From DASTPP01 sp035762175 (lineage in GTDB: Bacteria > Myxococcota_A > Polyangia > Polyangiales > Polyangiaceae): a DNA stretch of 64,000 nucleotides. Shown in pieces: positions 58,657-64,000 of the stretch. The notes below the pieces were generated by a model. It had not been told where the DNA came from. It saw only the letters and a program-made list of their open reading frames with translations, and made no database searches. Where the stretch lies: contig DASTPP010000345.1 in NCBI GenBank assembly GCA_035762175.1, forward strand, positions 5,961-69,960, written 5' to 3'. The number at the start of each line of letters is the position of its first letter. The stretch's first letter is position 1. The position numbers and the translations under genes are program-made.

Positions 58657-59832
58657 CTAGCGCCCGGCGCCCCCGCGCGCCAAGGCGCCGCCGATGATGA
58701 GGCGCTGAATCTCGCTCGTGCCCTCGTAGATGCGCAAGGGGCGCACGTCGCGCGCGAGCCGCTCGACCGGGCTGCCGGCGACGACGCCGAGCCCCCCGTG
58801 CAGCTGCACCGCCGCATCGACGACGCGCGAAGCCGCCTCGGTCGCGTAGAGCTTGGCCATGGCCGCCTCCGACGAGAGGCGCGCCCCGGGCTCGGCCCGA
58901 TCTTTGGCGAGCGCGGCGCGCAAGACCAAAAGGCGCGCCGCGTCGAGCTCGGTTGCCATGTCGGCGAGCATGGCCTGCACGAGCGGCTGCTCGGCCAGGG
59001 GCTTGCCAAACTGCACCCGGCCCCGCACGTGCGCGAGCGCCTCGTCGAGCGCCCGCCGCGCCATGCCGACGGCGGCCGCGCCGACGCTCACCCGGAAGGC
59101 GTCGAGCGTCCGCATCGCCAGCGCGAAGCCCCCCCCGGGCTCGCCGACGAGCGCCCCGGGGCCGAGGCGGCAGCCCGCGAAGCGCAGGCGCCCGATGGGG
59201 TGGTCGGCCGCGAGCTTGATCGGCTCTTCGACCAGGCCGGGCGCGCCGCGCTCGACCAAAAAGGCCGTGATGCCCTTGCGGCCCGCCGCCGGGTCGACGC
59301 TGGCGAAGACCACGTAGTGGTCGCAGATGCCCGCGTTCGAGATGAAGGTCTTCTCGCCCTCGAGCACGTAGCCGCCGCCCTCGGGCCGCGCCACCGAGCG
59401 CAGCGAGGCGACGTCGCTGCCGGCCTCGGGCTCGGTCAGGGCGAAGGCCCCGACCCGCGCGCCGCGCACCACCTCGGGCAGCAGGCGCGCCCGCTGCTCG
59501 GCCGAGCCGGCGAGCACGATCGGGTACGCGCCGAGGCCCTGGACGGCGAAGATCGAGTCGGCGAGCGGGCTCGCGTAGCCGAGCGCCTCGCGCACCAGGC
59601 AGAGCGCGCGCAGATCGACGTACGAGGGGTCGCCCGGCCGGCCCGCCTCGGCCCCCCCGAGCGCCTCGGGCACCAGCCAGGCGTACAGCCCGAAGCGCGC
59701 CCCGAGCTCGCGCGCCACCCGGGCCGCGTCGTGCTCGCCCCCGAGCGCGCCCGCGATCGCCGCGAGCCTCGCCGCGAGCTCGGCGTGCCGCGGCTCGAAG
59801 AAGAAGCCGAGATCGTCGGTCGACAGCCTCAC
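58657..59832 (-). CDS. Acyl-CoA dehydrogenase
   Basis: A flavoprotein of 391 residues. ALTEPEAGSDVASLRSVA and YVLEGEKTFISNAGICDHYV (FAD binding), GRVQFGKPLAEQPLVQAMLA, VQLHGGLGVVAGSPVERLAR, and RPLRIYEGTSEIQRLIIG at the C-terminus are classical. GTG start overlapping the enoyl-CoA hydratase stop by 4 nt, so the two are coupled. In this cluster it probably oxidises a ring-opened or reduced dicarboxylyl- or cyclohexenoyl-CoA intermediate; the substrate is not known. Confidence 0.9.
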   Translation of the reverse strand: MRLSTDDLGFFFEPRHAELAARLAAIAGALGGEHDAARVARELGARFGLYAWLVPEALGGAEAGRPGDPSYVDLRALCLVREALGYASPLADSIFAVQGLGAYPIVLAGSAEQRARLLPEVVRGARVGAFALTEPEAGSDVASLRSVARPEGGGYVLEGEKTFISNAGICDHYVVFASVDPAAGRKGITAFLVERGAPGLVEEPIKLAADHPIGRLRFAGCRLGPGALVGEPGGGFALAMRTLDAFRVSVGAAAVGMARRALDEALAHVRGRVQFGKPLAEQPLVQAMLADMATELDAARLLVLRAALAKDRAEPGARLSSEAAMAKLYATEAASRVVDAAVQLHGGLGVVAGSPVERLARDVRPLRIYEGTSEIQRLIIGGALARGGAGR

Positions 59833-60665
59833 GCCCCGCCCTCGCGCTCGGGCGGGGGCGCGCCCTCGAAGGCGGGCGGTCGCTTCTCCTTCCAGGCCTG
59901 ATGGGCCTCGAGAAAGTCGGGGTGCTGCATGCAGAGGGCCTGCGCCTGCGCCTCGGCCTCGATCGCCTCGGCGAGCGACATCGTGTGCTCGCGCTCGAGC
60001 ATCGTCTTGGTCATCGCGTGGGCGAAGGCGGGGCCCGCGGCGAGCTTCTCGGCCCAGGCGCGCGCCTCGGCCGGGGCCCGGCCCGCGTCGACCACGCGGT
60101 TGACGAAGCCGATGCGGTAGGCCTCGTCGGCGCCGAAGATCTCGCCGAAGAACAAGATCTCCGACGCCCGCCCGAGCCCCACGATGCGCGGCAAGAGGTA
60201 CGCGGCGCCCATGTCGGCGCCCGAGAGCCCCACCCGCGGGAAGATGAAGCCGAACTTCGCCGTCGGGTCGCAGACGCGCAGGTCGCACGCGGCGGCCATC
60301 ACCGCGCCCGCCCCGACGCACGCGCCGTGAATGCCCGCGACGACCGGGCGCCTGACCTGGCGAATGGCCGCGATGAGCCGGCCCGTCAGGCGCGTGAACT
60401 CGAGCAGCCCCCGCGCGTCGCGCCCGAAGAGCTCGGCGATGATGTCGTCTTGATCGCCGCCCGAGCAGAAGCCCCGCCCCTCGCCCGACAGCGCCACGGC
60501 CCGCGCCTCGGGGTACTCCGAGAGCGCCTCGAAGCAGCGCGCGAGCTCGTCGTAGACCTCGAAGGTGAGCGCGTTGAGGCGCGCGGGGCGCGCGAGCGCG
60601 ATCGAGGCGACGCCCCGCTCGAGCGAGAAGGCGAACGAGCGCGGCGTCGGCAGGGGGGCCGGCAT
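59829..60665 (-). CDS. Enoyl-CoA hydratase/isomerase family protein
   Basis: A 278-residue crotonase-fold protein. RPARLNALTFEVYDELARCF, EGRGFCSGGDQDDIIAELFG (first oxyanion segment), VAGIHGACVGAGAVMAAACD (second), and a C-terminal HPDFLEAHQAWKEKRPPAFE are present. The catalytic acidic pair of true hydratases is not obvious, so the reaction could be hydration, isomerisation or hydrolysis. The ATG at 60665 (MPAPLPTPRSFAF) is preferred; an ATG at 60743 would add 26 Pro-rich residues. First gene of the minus-strand cluster, divergent from the transporter gene. Confidence 0.87.
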   Translation of the reverse strand: MPAPLPTPRSFAFSLERGVASIALARPARLNALTFEVYDELARCFEALSEYPEARAVALSGEGRGFCSGGDQDDIIAELFGRDARGLLEFTRLTGRLIAAIRQVRRPVVAGIHGACVGAGAVMAAACDLRVCDPTAKFGFIFPRVGLSGADMGAAYLLPRIVGLGRASEILFFGEIFGADEAYRIGFVNRVVDAGRAPAEARAWAEKLAAGPAFAHAMTKTMLEREHTMSLAEAIEAEAQAQALCMQHPDFLEAHQAWKEKRPPAFEGAPPPEREGGA

Positions 60666-60788
60666 GAGGGGGGCGAGGGTACCTGAAGAAGGCGGCCGGG
60701 GGTTCGCCGAAGGGCGGGCGCCGGCCGGGGCGACCGGCGGCACCTGAGGTCGCCATCAACTTGCCGCGCGGTCGCCGCCGGCGCCACG

Positions 60789-62132
<1,344 letters not shown>

Positions 62133-62155
62133 GCCGCGCCCGCGCCCGGGCGGCG

Positions 62156-62414
62156 GGGCCCCGCACTGAAGTACGGGGCACGGCGTAGCCAATTCGTGCC
62201 GCGCGGCCTCGGGCCGGTCCGGCGCGCAAAGCCCGGCCGCCGCTGGGGCCGGGCTCCCGCGGGCTTCGGCTTGCCGGGCGAGCGCGCGGCAGCGGCTCGC
62301 GGCGCGGGAGCCCGGCCCCAGCGAGGGCCGGGCTTTGCTCTCCGTTCGCGCGGGCCACCCCGTGCCCCGGACTTCGAGTCCGGGGCCGCGCTACGTCACC
62401 CGCCGCGTGTATCA
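62156..62414. repeat. Palindromic MITE-like element, second copy
   Basis: Right end (reverse complement) reads CTGATACACGCGGCGGGTGA then CGTAGCGCGGCCCCGGACT, nearly the same as the left end of the copy at 15106. The hairpin GCCCCGGACT/AGTCCGGGGC is at about 62374-62396. The inside has GCAAAGCCCGGCC and its mirror GCCCGGCCCCAGCGAGGGCC. The left end (CCCCGCACTGAAGTACGGGG) is diverged. It fills the gap between the convergent transporter and RidA genes, and the RidA stop codon lies in its last bases. Confidence 0.8.
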
Positions 62415-62810
62415 GAGCGCCGCGAGCGCCATGATCTCGACCTTCGCCCCCGGCTCGACCAGGCCCGCGACCGCGACGAGCGCCATCGAGGGGTAGTGCT
62501 TGCCGAGGCGCGCGGCCCACGCCTCGCGCAGGCGCTTGGACGACGCGAGGTAGGCGTCGAGGTCGGTGACGAAGACGGTCATCTGAAAGATCGCCTCGGG
62601 GGCGCCGCCGGCCGTGCGCACGACGGCGATCACGTTGTCGAGCGCCTGGGCGAACTGCTCGGTAAAGTCGTCGCTGACGGGGCGGCCGTCGAAGCCCGAG
62701 CCGATCTGGCCGGCCACCGACAAGATGCGCCCCTCGGCCACCATGCCGTGGGCGAAGCCGCGCGGCGGGGGCAGCTCGGCGGGCCGCACCTCGAAGGGCG
62801 GCCGGCTCAT
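62412..62810 (-). CDS. RidA (YjgF/YER057c/UK114) family protein
   Basis: A 132-residue RidA-type protein. FAHGMVAEGRILSVAGQIGS, FTEQFAQALDNVIAVVRTAG and MTVFVTDLDAYLASSKRLRE then HYPSMALVAVAGLVEPGAKV match the family trimer fold. RidA proteins hydrolyse reactive enamine or imine intermediates, releasing ammonia. The Arg near the C-terminus that marks active RidA (before the last strand) appears to be missing, so it may belong to a Rid subgroup with another activity. Start overlaps the SDR stop by 4 nt. The stop codon lies in the palindromic element. Confidence 0.87.
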   Translation of the reverse strand: MSRPPFEVRPAELPPPRGFAHGMVAEGRILSVAGQIGSGFDGRPVSDDFTEQFAQALDNVIAVVRTAGGAPEAIFQMTVFVTDLDAYLASSKRLREAWAARLGKHYPSMALVAVAGLVEPGAKVEIMALAAL

Positions 62811-63565
62811 CGCATCACCCCGCCGCCGTCGACGACGAGCGCCTGGCCGTGAATGCCCCGGCCCCCCTCGCCGACCAGCGCCATGACCAGGTGCGCGACC
62901 TCGCCGGGCTCGATGAGGCGCCCCTGCGGGCTCATCTTCTCGAGCGTCGAGCGGGCGTCGCCCTCGCTGCGGCCGGTCGTCTTCGCGATGCGCCCCACGG
63001 CCTCTTCGACCATGCGCGTCTCGACCCAGCCGGGGCAGACCGCGTTGACCGTGACGCCCTTGTCGGCCACCTCGAGCGCGACCGAGCGCGTCAGGCCGAT
63101 GAGCGCGTGCTTCGAGGCGCAGTAGGCCGAGGTGTAGGCGTGCCCGACCAGCCCCGCGACGGACGCGACGTTCACGACGCGGCCCCAGCGCGCCTCGACC
63201 ATCGCGGGCAAGAAGGCGCGCGTCAGCGCGAGCGGGGCGGCGACGTTGACGGCCATGGCGCGGTCGAACATCTCGTCGCTCGTGCGCACGACCGGCGCGC
63301 TCTCGGCGATGCCCGCGTTGTTGACCAGCACGTCGACCCGCCCGCCGCCCGAGATGGCCTCGATCGCCCGCCCGAGCGCCGCCCGGTCGCCCAGATCGAC
63401 CTCGACCGCCTCGCCCCCGAGCCGCCCGGCCACCTCGTCGATCTCGGCCCGCGTGCGGCCCGTCACCACCACCCTCGCCCCCTCGGCGGCCAGCCGTTCG
63501 GCGATGGCCCGGCCGATGCCCCGGCCGCCGCCGGTCACGAGGGCGCGTTTGCCTTCGAGCGTCAT
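62807..63565 (-). CDS. SDR-family NAD(P)-dependent oxidoreductase
   Basis: A short-chain dehydrogenase of 252 residues. Nucleotide motif VTGGGRGIGRAIAERLA, NNAGIAES, catalytic Ser in VNVASVAGLVG, and YCASK (Tyr and Lys of the active site), then GWVETRMVEEAVGRI. Probably a 3-hydroxyacyl-CoA dehydrogenase of the same pathway as the nearby hydratase and acyl-CoA dehydrogenase. VVTGRTRAEID with Arg after the second strand suggests NADP(H). It is coupled to RidA downstream by a 4-nt overlap. Confidence 0.88.
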   Translation of the reverse strand: MTLEGKRALVTGGGRGIGRAIAERLAAEGARVVVTGRTRAEIDEVAGRLGGEAVEVDLGDRAALGRAIEAISGGGRVDVLVNNAGIAESAPVVRTSDEMFDRAMAVNVAAPLALTRAFLPAMVEARWGRVVNVASVAGLVGHAYTSAYCASKHALIGLTRSVALEVADKGVTVNAVCPGWVETRMVEEAVGRIAKTTGRSEGDARSTLEKMSPQGRLIEPGEVAHLVMALVGEGGRGIHGQALVVDGGGVMR

Positions 63566-63645
63566 GGGGCGCCACGCTAGCGCGGCCGGCTAGGCCCTGT
63601 CGACGCCCCCGCGCGGGGCCGCCCGCCTCAGGCCGCCCGCCTGCC

Positions 63646-63853
63646 TCATCCGAGCGGCGGATGACGTAGCGCGCCCGGCGGCCCCGGACTCGAAGTCCGG
63701 GGCACGGCGTCCCCCCTTCGTGCCCCGTGGCCTCGGCACCGATCCGGAGAGCAAAGCCCGGCCCTCGCTGAGGCCGGGCTCGCGCGGGCTCTGGCTTCCA
63801 AGCGAGCGCGCGGCAGCCGCTCGCGGCGCGCGAGCCCGGCCTCAGCGAGGGCC
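63646..63853. repeat. Palindromic MITE-like element, truncated by an IS
   Basis: Left end with GCGGCGGATGACGTAGCGCG and hairpin GCCCCGGACT/AGTCCGGGGC, then GAGCAAAGCCCGGCCCTCGC, a GCGAGCGCGCGGCAGCCGCT centre and the mirror GAGCCCGGCCTCAGCGAGGG. The expected continuation CCGGGCTTTGC and the right end are missing: at 63853 the sequence passes into CTAGGGATTGGTCAC, the start of a transposase-bearing insertion. Confidence 0.8.
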
Positions 63854-64000
63854 CTAGGGATTGGTCACTTTTTTTCCTTGCAAGGTCGCCATGGCCGCGC
63901 GCCAGCCGGCGGCCCGCGCGCGCAGCTCCTCGTAGCCGCGCCAGAGCACCTGCCAGCCCGGCCGCCCGTTGTGCGTCAGGTGCCCGCCCAGGCGCGCCAC
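63854..64000 (-). CDS. C-terminus of an IS4-family transposase (partial, runs off the right edge)
   Basis: The last 48 codons of a minus-strand gene read VARLGGHLTHNGRPGWQVLW then RGYEELRARAAGWRAAMATL and QGKKVTNP, stop TAG at 63854-63856. The LGGhL...GxPGxQxLWRGxxxL pattern is the conserved C-terminus of IS4-type (Tn5-like) transposases. The stop codon sits within a few bases of the junction with the palindromic element, so the IS end is at about 63853 and its terminal repeat probably includes CTAGGGATTGGTCAC. The rest lies outside the window. It is a different element from the remnant at 9027. Confidence 0.8.
   Translation of the reverse strand: MARLGGHLTHNGRPGWQVLWRGYEELRARAAGWRAAMATLQGKKVTNP

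Overview
The window is very GC-rich DNA with codon bias to match. It looks like a chromosomal piece of a myxobacterium (Myxococcota, probably Polyangiales). Signs are Gly/Ser-rich lipoproteins with Stig1-like Cys clusters, FHA, Ser/Thr-kinase and TPR proteins side by side, an initiation factor IF-3 with a long acidic tail (known from Myxococcus xanthus Dsg), a caspase-like protease, and long stop-free shadow frames. The taxonomic call is inference from gene content; there is no rRNA here.

Left part (1-8213): the 3' end of a lipoprotein-type gene, infC and coaA (divergent, with tandem repeats between them), two unrecognised myxobacterial-type proteins, a DUF6880/SWIM-type protein and a ParE-type toxin-antitoxin pair. 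Minisatellite-like arrays fill the gaps.

Accessory island (8214-15486): a truncated lipoprotein gene, an IS4-type transposase remnant, an AT-richer putative His-Me finger nuclease gene with a 5'-truncated partner, a second broken lipoprotein copy on the other strand, an SdsA-type alkyl sulfatase and a 280-bp palindromic element.

Signalling and envelope (15487-32463): an intact lipoprotein paralogue; a three-gene minus-strand operon (TPR/PEGA-like, double-FHA, membrane protein) divergent from a Ser/Thr kinase; a CxxCH protein, a lipoprotein and a Tat-exported DUF1501-like protein; a LytTR/LytS two-component pair; a choice-of-anchor I fragment; a nucleotidyltransferase pair; a soluble lytic transglycosylase.

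Catabolic block 1 (32553-41814): a complete hydroquinone/hydroxyquinol lower pathway. HapC-HapD open hydroquinone, HapE oxidises 4-hydroxymuconic semialdehyde to maleylacetate, maleylacetate reductase gives 3-oxoadipate, and CatI/CatJ plus PcaF convert this to succinyl-CoA and acetyl-CoA. A Rieske protein ends the operon. A divergent IclR regulator is followed by an intradiol hydroxyquinol 1,2-dioxygenase that feeds the same maleylacetate pool. Two tandem 15-bp palindromes lie in the divergent promoter.

Middle (41985-56103): an unknown protein, an rRNA-type methyltransferase, a 907-residue caspase-like protease with nine 42-bp repeats upstream, a lipoprotein, a 2OG-Fe(II) oxygenase with duplicated micro-ORFs in front, an SRPBCC protein, an ABC exporter, a histidine phosphatase and a secreted metalloprotease with somatomedin-B-like domains.

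Catabolic block 2 (56135-63565): creatininase-like, benzoate-CoA-ligase-like, acyl-CoA dehydrogenase, enoyl-CoA hydratase, MHS transporter, RidA and SDR genes, resembling clusters for (amino)benzoyl-CoA. An IS4-type transposase enters at the right edge, inside a palindromic element.

Two non-coding patterns recur. 32-45-bp tandem arrays mostly sit in divergent promoter gaps. A family of palindromic MITE-like elements mostly sits at convergent gene ends.
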